A stretch of DNA of 64,000 nucleotides from Gymnogyps californianus (GCF_018139145.2 NC_059477.1:17657522-17721521), one strand, 5' to 3'. Counted from the first letter of the stretch, positions 14,385 to 26,231 are shown. Translations and numbers: made by a program. The notes: generated by a model not told the origin, from the letters alone.

Positions 14385-14400
14385 TGTGTGTGTGTGTGTG
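14385..14400. repeat. (TG)8 microsatellite
   Basis: Eight perfect TG dinucleotides following five T's. Ordinary short microsatellite. Confidence 0.95.
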
Positions 14401-15170
14401 TTTCCCCTCATGTTTCAGGAACTGAAGCTGAAGACATGAAATTGCCATTTCATATTCACCTTTCCAAACCCTGGTATTGTGTGTAATATTTTTTATTTGA
14501 ATATAAAAGTGGATTTCCTATGTCACTTTCAGACTGGAGCTTCAGACAATACATGCAGCAATAGAGGTCTTTAAAAAGCCTCTTAATTCCAAGAATGATC
14601 CAGTTATATCTTGAAAATCTGAAGTCACAGTATTTCGAGTTGTGATCATTTAGTCATAAGAACAATAGTTTTTCCATCTCTCAGGGTTCTGTACAAAGAA
14701 TGGACTCCTAATCATTTCACATAGTCTACAGGGATTTTGGGAGATGGCTGTTAGCAGTATAGATGGCTACTTCCCCTTATAGGTTGATTTCATGAGTATA
14801 GATTTCATGAGATTTCTTGATGTTATTTTTATGCTCTAGAATTGTATGTTTAGATCTCCTATCTATTACTAGATAAAACTGTTCATCTTCGATGGACTGT
14901 GCTATATATAGTAGCTGTGACTTGGAACTTGCTTAAGCAAGAAACACTGTACAAGCAGAATCATGGAAATCATCACAGAGTTTCAATGGCTGTTTTGAAA
15001 AAGGGTGAACAAGAGATAAGCTCTTTGATAATATTGTGTTATGTTAATTTAACATTCTTGTGACACTTTTTTTCACTACATCTTTTTTTTTTTTAATAAG
15101 TCTTTTAGCATCAGCAGCATATATATGTATACTTACAACCTTTATCACCTTTATAACCTTATAACTGGTT
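14401..15170. other. Unique DNA, no gene seen
   Basis: Nothing recognisable apart from an 11-base direct repeat (GATTTCATGAG) occurring twice around 14786-14812. Confidence 0.6.
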
Positions 15171-15764
15171 AATCATGGTATCAGAGAACAGCCCAGGTTG
15201 GAAGGGACCTCAAAAGACCATGTGGTCCAACCTTTCCTGGGAAGGAGAGCCTAGGTGAGATTATCTAGCACCCTGTCCGATCGCATCTTGAAAACCTCCA
15301 GCAATGCAGACTCCACCATGTCCCTGGGGAGGTTGTTCCAGTGAATGACTGATCTCACTGTAAAAAAATTTTTTTTTTCTTGTATCAAGATGAAACCTCT
15401 CCCAGTGTAACTTGTACTCATTGCCCCTTGTCTTCTCCATGTGGTTCCTTGTGAATAGAGAGCCTCCATCCTCTTTGTAGCTGTCCTTTAAGTACTGAAA
15501 TGCTGTGATGAAGTCCCCCCTAAGCCTTCTCTTTTCCAGGGAGAAAAGACCCAACTCCTTCAGTCTTTCCTCATAGGGCAGGTTCTCCAGCCCTTTGATC
15601 ATCTTCAAGACCCTTCTTTGGACCTCTCCAGTCTGTCCGCATCTTTCTTGATTTGTGGGGACCAGAACTGTACACAGTACTCCTGGTGCAGCCTGACAAG
15701 CACTGAGTAGAGTGGGATGATCACATCTCTATCTCTGCTTATAAAGCCCCTGTGGATCCAGGAT
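15171..15764 (-). mobile_element. CR1 LINE, 5'-truncated 3' end
   Basis: CR1 is the non-LTR retrotransposon that dominates bird genomes. Read on the minus strand, this copy runs from about 15764 down to 15171 and contains the C-terminal end of ORF2 plus the short 3' UTR. The plus-strand text GGTTGGAAGGGACC at 15197-15210 is the reverse complement of the well-known CR1 3' UTR. The minus-strand translation from about 15608 to 15400 reads KMIKGLE, YEERLKELGLFSLEKRRLRGD and TRGN, matching the family's ORF2 C-terminus as I know it. The frame then shifts at the A/T homopolymer near 15361-15380, and the family sequence continues (FFTVR, HWNNLPRDMVES, LEVFK) in a second frame to about 15254. The copy is 5'-truncated, as is usual for CR1, lacks the reverse-transcriptase and endonuclease domains, and is dead. 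Confidence 0.93.
15261..15608 (-). pseudogene. CR1 ORF2 C-terminal remnant, frameshifted
   Basis: This is the first of two reading-frame pieces of the LINE ORF2 C-terminus. The piece is in frame with the family from its KMIKGLE segment until the lysine/phenylalanine run encoded by the homopolymer at 15361-15380, after which it reads noise. The true family continuation is in the adjacent frame (about 15254-15400). It is neither a host gene nor functional: there are no catalytic residues and the upstream two thirds or more of ORF2 is missing. Confidence 0.88.
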
Positions 15765-15770
15765 TAAAGA

Positions 15771-15794
15771 TTAATCTTAATTAATTAAGATTAA
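15771..15794. repeat. Perfect 24-bp AT palindrome
   Basis: The half-site TTAATCTTAATT is followed immediately by its exact reverse complement, with no spacer. The bases just outside (A and A) do not pair. It lies seven bases beyond the apparent 5' truncation point of the CR1 copy, so it belongs to the insertion site or arose at the junction. Confidence 0.95.
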
Positions 15795-18700
15795 ACATAT
15801 TTTTGTTTCATACTGAGATTTCAAAAGTGGTTGAAATGACCAGTGCTTGTTACGCTGTTCTGCAGTCTCTCTGTGTTTGGATTCACAGCCAGTAATGTCA
15901 GACATGGTTTCTATTTTATTCTGTTCTTTATATGTGGGTTCTTATTGATAGATGATGTCCATTTCTCTGTAAGGAAAAACTAGGTTATCTGTCTTCCTCA
16001 AAAAGTAGATATGAGGTTGCAAGATGTTGTATTTCAGTGCTAGTCTTTATGTAACTGTGTTCCTGGTCAGCCTTCCCATATGAAAATAAAAGGTTATATG
16101 AAGGATTGAGACAAAGCTGCTCTGGCTCTTCCTTGGGTCTCGTTTCAGTCTAGATCCGAATCTGGCTCTGGTGCAGAAGCAACACTTGTCTCATTAGTCA
16201 GTTTTTCTCTTGTCAGGGGCCAGCAATGCTGACTGATACAAATGAACGTGAACTGTTTGGGAGGGGTAGACAGAAGAGTGCTTGTGTGACTCGGTTGAGA
16301 GATGTCCAAGAATAAAATACTGAATTATTGTTTTGATGATTTCTTAATGTGGAAATATTCATATTTCACCGTTCTGTTGCTGCTATTCTTTCGTGTTTAT
16401 TTACACTGACGGAAGACAATTGCTTGACTGCAGATCCAATTTATTTCCGAAGAGGGCAAAAATTTTCTGTAAGGGTCCTTTTCTAGGTTCAGGAGGTACC
16501 CACCTCTTTCTCATGATGTATTTGAGAATGGCTGCCCTGTGCAGGTTAACCCACTGAAGAGAGAATATGCTCTGGGACAAGACTGATATTGGTCGGTATT
16601 CTTCCCACTGGTTTTGAAGGATGCAAAGTTCTTGGCTTGTAGGATTTGAGGACATTGAGTTAATTACACAGGCTTTTCCTTTCTGCAAGTTATCTTTTAT
16701 ACATTTCTTTTTGCTTTGTATATAAACATCTTGAAACCTATACTTCTTTCTAAAGCGGTTATTTTCTTGTATACAACATATTTTTAATGATTTGAGATGC
16801 CAAATTAAGCACTCATTTACCTGTATGTGTGGTGTTCTTTGTTTTCTGTAGAAGTCCAGTTTTTAAAATAAGAAACCAAAGCCAGTTTTACTCTTTCTCA
16901 AGTTTCTCTCTAAGGAGTGAATCTTTTGAAGAAAATCCTTAAGAAAGATGTTATTTTTATCTAAAGAATGTGAAATTGAGAAGAGGAAATCTGTAGCTAA
17001 GTTATCTGAAGATCAACCATTTCTGCTCATCTTCTACTAAGTCTGCTTAACTACTGTGCATCTATTAAATTTTCCTTTGAAATCGGTGAAATGAAAGAAG
17101 ATACCTGACATGCTCAGTAGAGCAACGGGAGACCTAGAAATATGTGCAAAATACAAAAATAGTAAAATAATACCCTGCTTCTTAAATAATTGCAGATAGG
17201 TTGGGAGTGGGCGAGCGTCTTTCTCACACTGCCCCTTCATTAAGTGAAGGCACTTTGTTAAGGTACTTCTTTTAACTGGCAATACTGTAGTGCAGACAGC
17301 AAGCCCAAACTACCCAGTTAATCCATTCTTAGACAACACAGATATTTCTGTATATTGCAGGAGGAAGTGAAAATGAGATTAAAAATGCAGTCCACCATTA
17401 TTCATTTGCCTTTAAAATGAAATAGTGTGGCCTAGCCTTGCAGGCTGCTCTGTGCAGCCATATTTCTAGATGCTCATCATGTCTGCCTAGCACCTGAGGG
17501 GAACATCCCAGGTAAGTAGAAACCCACCGAAGTAGTGACCTGCAGTTGTCATAAAGTAGTGAAGATCACAGAATAGCAGGGCTGAGTTACAGGTAGTCGC
17601 TACACCAGTCAGAAGGTTTGGGGAAGCAAGAGGCAGGTTACTGTTCTATCCTAAATTCATACGCTAAAGCATGCTTAACTTCTTCACTAGCCTGACTTGA
17701 AGAAAAATGTAAAGACAAGTGAACAAAGGGCTTTCATGTCACTGTGTTAGGTTTGTAGGTAGGTGCTGGCTCCATCTGCTGCCCGGTAGGGCTTTTAACA
17801 GGTCCTGTAGTCTCATTTTCGCTAGCATCTTAAGCTTAGTGCAGTAATTGATTTGCATTTGGAGGACTGGGGGTGGGCATAAAAGCGTTTTTCTCCACTG
17901 TGATCCTATCAAATGCTTGATGCTGGCCCGAGGATTTTTTGGAGCGGTTCGTAAGAACAATATGGGAATTTGTCCATATTTAAAAAGAAAAAAAAGGAGG
18001 GAAGGGAATTATTTATATAATTTAATCATTCATATAATCAATTTATTATATCATTTGTTGCTAGAGGAGACATAGAAATTAGCTTATTGTTATTTTAAAT
18101 ATATTGATAATCATTATGATGTAACTTATCTTTTCCAGGTGTTTGGTACAGTTCTACAGCTGTCAAAATGAGCAGACTTCAAAAACTGACTCATTCACAG
18201 AAAGTGGTCCTCTGCGCTAGTCAATTAAAACTTGCTTCTCTAAACTTTAAGCTTTCTATTTAAGAACACAACTATTATGATTTTAGTAAACTGGAAAATA
18301 TTGAGTGATCTCCATCACTTTTTTTCCTGAGCACAAGAGGCCAGGAATAACTGGGAAAAGTGAGTGATTTAGGAATAACTTGGTACATTGGGAAAGAGAG
18401 CAAGCTGATGACAAGACTTCATCTGAAGTTTTGATTTATCCAGAGTACTGTTTCAAGGAAAGAGTCCAAAAAACCTTTATATGTTTAAAAGACAATATAA
18501 ATTGTCTCTAATTTCCATTAAACTGTATTTAAGTGCTGTTAGGTGCCTAAATGCTCTGTGGCTAAAGGAGGTAGTGGCTATACTGCGGAGTCTATCTCAT
18601 TCAGCTGTTTTTAGTTCCTCTGTTCCTGAATGTTTATTATTTGTGTTTCATAGAGTGGCAATGCATAAAGCTACCCTAGCGAACTGGCTTGCTCAACAAA

Positions 18701-21361
18701 ATCTGTCTTGTAGTATCATTTACAAGTAGGACAGATGTAAGCCTCATCCGTTAGTAGGTCTTGCCCATATTTTTATTAGGAAACTGGCCTATCATGGCAG
18801 CTTAAATTAGTACTGTATAAGCAGGTGTAATCGCCATTGTTGTGATTCAGTACCATTCATTTAAAGAGAGCTTGAGTTGTGATTACTTTTAAGGGTACCT
18901 CCGACTTAAACCAAGGTGAAGCTGAAGGATTGCAAGTCCCAGAAAGACAGCTGGCCCAGTTTTCCAAGGACACAGTGTCTGCAGTTTCTTTTGGCTTCTG
19001 TGTAGTTTCAGAGGCTCGGTGCTTTTGGAAACTGGGTTGAGTGGCAGATAATAGTGAAATAGCCCTCAGGAATGATCACCAGATTAGGAAAAGATTAGTC
19101 AAATGGCTTTACACTTCTGATACTTTTATTTAGATAATAACGCTATTGAAATAACCTGATTTGAATGAGATTTTTATTGGAAAAAATGCATATGGATGTC
19201 TGTTGTATTAAAAAAAAAAAAAGATGTTGTGATGCTTATCTGTTTTCTGTATGACAATTAAAAACTCAATTATGTTTTTATGGGCATAAATCTGCATCCT
19301 GTCATGCATTGCAATATGTTGGTACTTTGCCAAAAAGGTGGCAGACTGCAGTGCTATGAATCTGTTGAAGAACACACAAATTTGTTTCAAGAGAATCAGT
19401 GAAAATACATGCCATTCTGACTGAGCAAATCCAAATGACTTCAATCTATGATTAATTAAATTAGGTCGCTTCAAAATTCATAACAGATGTCTGGAATGAC
19501 CTTACTTAATGCTATCAGTGCTTTAAATGTCTCCGGAGAACTTGGATTAGCTGACTGAGTACCCTGTTAAAAGAAAGGATGTCCTATGTGAGCAAGTTGT
19601 CCCAAAGGGATAAAACTGGTACATCTCAGATGCCCTGGAGGAAAAACATACCTAAATGCATGTGATAAAAGGCAGCTAAGGTATCAAGTGAGAAGCTTAG
19701 AGGTTAAAATTGCAAGATTAGTATCACAAGATTGGAAAGAGACAATGTCATGTATACATTGCAAATAACCTTCTATGAGGAAAGCTTATTGAATATAACA
19801 TGATTCAGAGATAATATTTCAAGATGAAGGAATTGTTCTGAGATGTCACTGTGATTTTTGAGCTGCAGCAACATACCCTACGCAATTCATGTAACGCTTT
19901 TAGAAATGTTAGCTTTGGAAGCCGCAGAGCAAACTGATGGAATTTTCTATTAAAACAGTATAGGTGGAGGTCTGACAGTGAAGCCACTGCTGCAGCGCTG
20001 TTTCTGGAGTTGGGGAGGGTTGTTTTTCTTCTTCCATCCAAAGCCTGGAAGTTTTCAGCCAACCTTCTGTATATCTTGCACTTGTTCATACACAGCTTTG
20101 GGAGCATATGCTTGTATTTGTAGTAGATGTGAATACTTACGGAGTCTCAGAAACATTCAGACAAGTGTGTGCATCTGTGAACCTGCAAACCTTTTGGGAT
20201 GGTTTTTAACAGGTGTAAATCTGCTTCTAGTTCTGATGTGTCTGTACAGATGCCATCTCTGCAAAGCCCATGCACACATTTCAATGACTTTGTAGAAAGA
20301 GAAGGCTGGCTGCCAAGAAAAATTAACTCCATGTCTTGGGTCAGTTAAGCAGTTTAATTGGCTTTCACACCTAAGGCTGAAATAAAAACGAGCTACTACT
20401 TGTCACCATGCTCTGAGAGACTGGTCTCTTTGTAGAGTAACACATGTCTATCTGCTTTAGAGGGAATTTATTACAACAGACTGTGTCCTGCTACACTGGA
20501 ATTCAGCTGCCTGACCCCAGAAACGATCTCCCCATGCAGTGCAGAGCCCTTGGTCATCTTCTCACACACATCTTCCATGTCCAAAATAACCCTGACATGA
20601 ATTCTCATGTGCTGGGTGATTCCATTCCTTACAGCTTCTCCCTTCCCGTGATCTGCAATGTAGCTATGCTGATGCAAGAGTATGCTGTCTTTCCAGCTGG
20701 CTCTGAAGTGGGTGCCATTGATCTGATGTATTGCAGAAATGCAGAAATACAGAAATACTGGAATGAGATATTGTGGAAACCCAGGGAAAAAAGCAGCTGC
20801 TAACTCAAGCAGCACCAAAGAGGAAAAGGATTTGGTGTGCAAGAAGAAAAAACAAAGGAAGAGAGGCCAGTATCATCACAGGTTATGCACAGTGGAGTGT
20901 GAATTAAGTAGGGAAAGGATAGATGGAAAAACCAAAAAAAGGAAAACTGAGAGAAAGTGGCAAACAGAGAGGAAGGTTTGAAGGGAAGGGAGTCTGGCAA
21001 ACATGCAGTTCCTCTCCAACTTAAAGAGGCTGTGTGGGAGAAGGCTGGAGCCAATACACAGTCCACAGAAGAACAGACATCTCACTTCACATTTACAGCG
21101 TATGGGTAGAAATTGTGTTTCTCAGATTGTGCCAGTTAAGCAACTCAGCCCCTGAAGGCAGGAAACTTTCCTCAGCACCTGTTTTACAACTCTGGATTAA
21201 CACAAATGCCAAGAGAGTTGCACTGTGTCATAGTTGAGTCCTCTTGAAACACCTGGGTTAGGACTAGACTGTACGGCCTTCCAGCCCTGCATTTTATCAG
21301 AAGTGTTTTCATCTGTAGAAACTTCCTCTTGTGCCCTGCCATTAAATGAGAATGTCCATTC
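15795..21361. other. Unique AT-rich DNA, no gene seen
   Basis: No gene or clear repeat except a doubtful CR1 scrap at 17566-17600. There is a purine-rich patch at 20815-20995 and a tiny 8-base tandem (GCAGAAAT, three units, the last imperfect) at 20733-20756. Frames of about 120 codons overlap each other on opposite strands at 20444-20842. They cannot both be real, and neither shows a known motif. A 13-A run lies at 19210-19222. Confidence 0.55.
17566..17600 (-). mobile_element. Possible CR1 3'-tail scrap
   Basis: The plus-strand text GATCACAGAATAGCAGGGCT resembles the reverse complement of the CR1 3' tail, where GAATCACAGAAT-type octamer repeats are followed by GCAGGGCTGGAAGGGACC. The similarity fades within about 25 bases. 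It could be a chance match. Confidence 0.3.
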
Positions 21362-21383
21362 GGGGCGGGGGGGGGGGGGGGGG
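21362..21383. repeat. G-run: GGGG-C-G17
   Basis: Four G's (21362-21365), one C, then 17 uninterrupted G's (21367-21383) on the plus strand. It can form a G-quadruplex and is prone to length error in sequencing. Open frames across it encode only glycine or proline runs. Confidence 0.95.
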
Positions 21384-23015
21384 AAGCTAAAATCTGAACA
21401 GAAAGAGATATTAATATCTCGGATAAGTCTGCCAATAAGATCCCCTAATGAGTGAGCCTGCGAGTCAGGGATGGTGTTTCTTGACATGGTTTCATTTCTT
21501 TTTCTGTTTCTTCTTGCATCAGGATGTACTCTTTTCATAACCCAGCACTCAAACATCAGAAGCTAATTTGGGGCCATTACTAGCACAAAGTTGAACAAGT
21601 CAGTGGCTCAATGCTGTCATCAGCTCTGAGTATTATTTACAAAAAAGACCTCTCCTGCCAAAAATATGAACTTTAAATTGATCAATGTGTCGTTATCTCC
21701 TTAAAAATGTAAATGAAACAAATCGGTTCATCAAATGGTTCTTGTCTTTGCTATGCTGCTGCTTCTAATTTAAAATTTTGTTTTGAAACGCTCCAAGGAG
21801 AGGGAAAAGGACAAATGAATAATTTTTATGAGATGGTCCTTAAAACAGGGGATTAATGCAGTTTGAGCTGTCAGCCTGTATTACAATATACCTGGATGTG
21901 TCGTTTTTTTCTTATGGCTTCATTCTCTCAGTAAAACTGTCTTGATACTTCCTGCCTATGTTCAAACTTTTTGGCGTATTAGTCCTTGCAAACAGTACAT
22001 GTGTTTTTCTTTCTTTTTTTTTTTTTTTTAAATTCCTAAGACTCTTAGAGTCATTGGAAGGATTTGAATGTATTTTCAAACTAAATAATGGCTCAGAAGG
22101 CTGTCTTAAACTTACTTTTTCATGTCAGTGCAAATGTCTTTCTCATTTTTTATCATGAATCTAACATTTCTGTGACTGTGACCTACTCTGCTTCCATTTA
22201 TGTCATATGAATTGATGATTGGTTTGCTAAGGTCCGTTATCCCTTAACAATGGAGAGAAGCATGCTGATTTAAAAAAAAAAAATTATCTGCATGGAACTC
22301 TTTATTGCTCCTCTCCCACAGCCTTTACTGTATTTTCATATTTCTGGTGTCAAAGGGGTGGCTTTCGAGATAGTTAAAGAGTTTCTTTCAAGATATTCAT
22401 GATAGTGAAGTCAAATACTTCCCTTAGAAATCAGACCGTAGCTCTTACTGGTATCAACATACGCCACAATATGCTCCCCCTGCCCAAGCTGTAGAAAGTT
22501 CTTTCAGCAACCCGAATCCCTGTCCCCTGCTCCCTTTTCCTCTTCCCTTTCTCCCTGAAAGTGCTTATGCTTTTGTTCAAACACAAAGGCTTCCCCAGCC
22601 TGACCATGCAATTCTTTGCACCACAATTTGGGAATCTCTGGAGCATGAGTGTTGCTTCTTCCTTAGTGACAAAGTGTTTTGCAAATGGCATTGGACTGTT
22701 AAACCTTTGTGGGGTTTGTTTGTTTGTGTGTTTTTTTAATGGTGTGTCATCATTTTCTAAAAAAACTTTTTATATTTTAGGAGTAATGTCACTGGGATTT
22801 GTCTGTTGTGATGGGATAACTGTTTGCCAGCTCTAGTAAAGATGTCTGAATTAAAGAAAATGATCAAAATTGAATATGCTCAGTAGAGAAGATTTGTTGT
22901 TATGAAGCAGGGCATAATCACATTCTTTTTGACTTTGGGAAAGTCACAGATGCTTTAATTCATTATACATAAAACTTGATGTACTTGTCACGTGTCTTTT
23001 TTTGATATTGCTTAC
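21384..23015. other. Unique DNA with poly-T run, no gene seen
   Basis: Contains a 16-T run at 22014-22029 and a short GTTT repeat near 22712-22732. The phrase GACTTTGGGAAAGTCAC at 22933-22949 is reminiscent of the body of MIR/L2-type repeats and may be an upstream piece of the ancient element that follows. No gene recognised. Confidence 0.55.
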
Positions 23016-23132
23016 TTGAACTGTAATCTCTTAGGTCAGGAATTCTTTCTTAACTTGTGTATGTAGAGCTCTTAGTACCGTGGAGCTTCATGTCATTTGA
23101 CACCTCTCAGCATTACTGTAATACATATAATT
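23016..23132 (+). mobile_element. Ancient L2/MIR-type repeat tail
   Basis: Successive phrases match, in order and spacing, the conserved 3' tail shared by L2 LINEs and MIR-like SINEs in amniotes as I remember it: GAACTGTAATCTCTTAGGTC (family: ACTGTAAGCTC...GGGCAGG), then GTATGTAGAGCTCTTAGTAC (family: TGTACAGCGCCTAGCAC), then ACTGTAATACATATAAT (family: CTACTGTAATACAAATAATA). Divergence is high, as expected for an element predating birds. Only the tail is clear, so the exact subfamily is not determined. Confidence 0.6.
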
Positions 23133-25631
23133 AAAAATCATCAAGGGATGTTTTATAGAATTTTTTAGACTAAGTTGCAGCTGCTTAAGCTGTGTGATTC
23201 CCTGTTGTTCACATTATTTAGGAATTCTTTATCATGAACATTATGACGAATGTATACGTATTTGAATTTTGGAAGCGAGAGGTGGGGAAGCGGTATATAG
23301 ACTGTTAAAATTTTGCCATTTCCAAGTTACCATTTTTTCAATTCTAAATTTTTCTGAAGATTATACGGAAATGCAATGCAAACAGAGTTTGAGAACTGAA
23401 AGGCGATGAGTCTTTCAGAATCTGTGTGCTTATGATAAAGAGGAAGGGTTAAGGGGGTCTGATATACTGCATGGGAAACATCCTCTTCTCCGGTGTTGGG
23501 AGCACAAGATCCAAAGCAGAAAATAAGTTTGTTGTTCTCTTTTTCCAACTGCAGTGAAGTAATTACTTACTGGGATGGCTCCTAAAACATTTGCTGTCAT
23601 CTAGACCTTATAATGACAAATTCATGGGTCAAAGTAGCAAGTGAGTTGGGACAATAGTGATTAATGAGTGGAACAAAAATAGATTTTACTGTGCATTTAT
23701 AACTGGAGTGGCATGCCTTTGATATTCTCATCAGTGTTAGGGTCTTGAGGGCTGCAGACCTGTTGGACCCATTGCGGTCCTTGAGGCTGGAGAAAGATTT
23801 AAGAATTTGTCTATGAAGATCCCTGTTCAGGGGTGAGAATTAAATTGACACTAAGTTCTTATGGCTGCCTCATCCCTTGCCATGACAAAGGTGCGTGTCT
23901 TAAACAGCGTGACACCTGGTTGCTAAGTATGGAAACACTTGTGTGCTCCATAAAAGGGTAACATATAGGGGAATATATTTGTCATCTCACCTGTGTCCTA
24001 GGAGGAGTTGTTGAAGGTAAAATGTCAAATTGAGGGTGCACTGCAGGTCACCTCTCATGACAGAGTGTCATACCAAAGGGCAAAATTAATATCTAAGGAG
24101 CTGGAATGTAATGATATATTTTCTTTTTCTGAATACTGTAAACTGGAACAGGAATACTGTTTTATTATTTCGTTTAGCATGCAACAGAGTACAGTGCTGA
24201 GTTTAATGGAATGTGTAAACACACCTGAATGTGTGCAAGTTTGATGCATCTGTGTGAAGTAGATACACAGACAAGTAGCAATAAGCAGAATTTATTTCAT
24301 GTAAGCACAAGTAACAAGATACACAGCATGAGCTGGTAGTTTTTAATAGTCCTTTCATATGCATTTCAAGCATGTGTTTACTCTGAGAGACATGTTTTAT
24401 CCATAAACTGGGGCAGAATTAAATGTTGCTTTTCTAAATCCTCCTAGAGCAAAACTTCTAGTGAGGGCTGGATCCAGTGCTCTGTATGACAGGAAGAGGA
24501 AGAGCTGTAATTCATATATGACTGGATGTGCATATGTCTTGGTGGGGGTTATGATTTGAGAGTTTGGAAGAATACAGTTGCTTGCCTCCGCTTTGAATCT
24601 GTGTGTGCATGTACCACAACTCACTGTAATTAACCTGATGTGCGAAAAAGACTCGAAGAATAATTGAACTCCTTTGATTCAATACTTTTTTGTTTGAGAA
24701 ATTTCTGAGAAGCCTTGGGAGGTTGTCGTGTCCTGTGAAATTTATCTAGTGAGAAAGGGGTTTAACTTACTCCCTGTACATGTGCTTGACAACGTCTTCT
24801 GCCTGTTCCTGTGTGTCTGTACAGTAGGGTCAGGTTAGTCTACCTTGCTTCTGACTTTTGTTTTCCTCCTTCAAACTGAGATGATTCTTAAGGATTGTAT
24901 TAAATGCATTGGATTAAAATACCACTCAAGTGTGGCCAGTAGATTCCCCAGCATGTTTGACAGGGCTTCAGTATTCTCCTGACAAAGTTACTTTGCCTTT
25001 GCTTTGATTCCTGCCTTGAATTTTAGAAGCAAAGTATGGGTGATTTGGCACTCCCTATGCTTAGCAAGATTTGGATTACTGGTGCGAATCCTTTATTACA
25101 AGAGGTAGCATAGTTGTGGTTTTTTATTGAACAAAGATCCTTTCTTTCACATACTAGTCATTGGTTTAGGTCCATGTCTCTGGAGAGTGCTTGTAGTTCA
25201 TTAGTGTGACATTCGACGTATCATTATAAATTCATTGAGATATTCATGATATTAATTTTAGCTGAGATCTTAGCAGTAGCATTTTTCTGCTCAAAATATA
25301 TATGTGAAAATATTTGGTGAACAAAGTTGAGGATTAAGAATCATGATGGGTAGTACAATAACAATAGGGTCAAACCTTAACTACTAAATTTTGTCTTTTT
25401 CTTAACTTTTATGTTATTACCAGATGTAGTAGCTATAGCCCATTTTTCCTAGACTACCCTTTTTCAAAAAACTTCTGCAACACTTCTGTATGTGACTAGT
25501 ATATGGTGCACTGAAGATATAACCTCCAGAACAGGTACAGCAAGCCTAAAGAGTTGTTGGTGCATGAAAAACAAAGGACCAAACCTAAAGGATCCAAGCA
25601 TGGCTGCACAGAGAAGCCTCTTCTGAGTTTG
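23133..25631. other. Unique DNA, no gene seen
   Basis: No recognised coding sequence or repeat. Open frames are all under 80 codons and unremarkable. Confidence 0.6.
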
Positions 25632-25636
25632 ACCTA
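25632..25636. repeat. Target-site duplication, left copy
   Basis: ACCTA, immediately before the LTR's TG terminus. It is identical to the five bases right after the CA terminus at the other end. Confidence 0.85.
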
Positions 25637-25767
25637 TGTCGTGGTTTAATCCCAGCCAGCAACTAAGCACCACGCAGCCGCTTGCTCACTCCCCCACACC
25701 CAGTGGGATGGGGGAGAGAATTAGGAAAAAAAAAAAAACAAAATCTTGTGGGCTGAGATAAAGACAG

Positions 25768-25773
25768 TTTAAT
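25768..25773 (-). promoter_or_regulatory. LTR polyadenylation signal ATTAAA
   Basis: The minus strand reads ATTAAA here, about 180 bases downstream of the LTR TATA box. This is the expected place for the R-region polyadenylation signal. Function in this decayed copy is not shown. Confidence 0.6.
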
Positions 25774-25799
25774 AGGACAGAAAGGAATGAAAAACAATG

Positions 25800-25821
25800 A
25801 TAATAATAATAATAATAATAT
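25800..25821. repeat. (TAA)n microsatellite within the LTR
   Basis: About seven TAA units. It is an internal part of this LTR family (ATT repeats on the sense strand), not an independent repeat, and is probably length-variable. Confidence 0.9.
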
Positions 25822-25950
25822 GACAATAGTAATACTAAAAGAATCAGACTATACAAAGCAAGTGATGCACAATGCAGTTGCTCACCACCCGCCGACCGAT
25901 GCCCAGTTAGTTCCCGAGCCGCAATCTGCCCCTCCCAGCCAACTCCCCCA

Positions 25951-25960
25951 GTTTATATAC
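25951..25960 (-). promoter_or_regulatory. LTR TATA box
   Basis: The minus strand reads GTATATAAAC, a good TATA box in the U3/R region of the solo LTR. About 10 to 20 bases upstream on the minus strand is TGACATCA, which looks like a CRE/ATF site (TGACGTCA) decayed by CpG deamination. Confidence 0.65.
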
Positions 25961-26231
25961 TGGGCATGATGTCATATGGTATGGAATATCCCTTTGGCCA
26001 GTTTGGGTCAGCTGTCCTGGCAGTGTCCCCTCCCAGCTTCTCGTGCCCCTCCAGCCTTCTTGCTGGCTGGGCACGAGAAGCTGAAAAATCCTTGACTTAG
26101 TATAAACACTACTTAGGAACAACTAGGAACACCAGTGTGTTATCAACATTATTTTCCTACTAAATCCAAAACACTGCACTATACCAGCTACTAGGAAGAA
26201 AATTAACTCTGTCCTAGCTGAAACCAGGACA

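Larger units (their letters stand above)
25637..26231 (-). mobile_element. Solo LTR of an avian endogenous retrovirus
   Basis: A complete 595-bp LTR. It starts TGTCGTGGTTT and ends AAACCAGGACA on the plus strand, giving TG...CA ends and imperfect inverted termini (TGTC, one mismatch, TGGTTT). Both sides carry the 5-bp duplication ACCTA. I recognise the sequence as a widespread bird LTR whose sense strand begins TGTCCTGGTTTCAGCT, so this copy is on the minus strand. That orientation is supported by a TATA box and, downstream of it, an ATTAAA polyadenylation signal, both on the minus strand. No internal gag, pol or env sequence flanks it, so it is a solo LTR left by recombination between two LTRs. 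A 5-bp duplication favours an ERVL-like or class I origin over class II (typically 6 bp), but the family assignment needs a library search. Frames inside it are not genes. Confidence 0.93.

Noticed and set aside
20444..20842. Overlapping frames of 119 (plus) and 123 (minus) codons
   Set aside because: Opposite-strand overlap, no motif, and the minus frame depends on purine-rich low-complexity flanks.
25464..26122. Several small frames within the LTR
   Set aside because: They fall inside or across the edge of the non-coding solo LTR and match no retroviral protein region.
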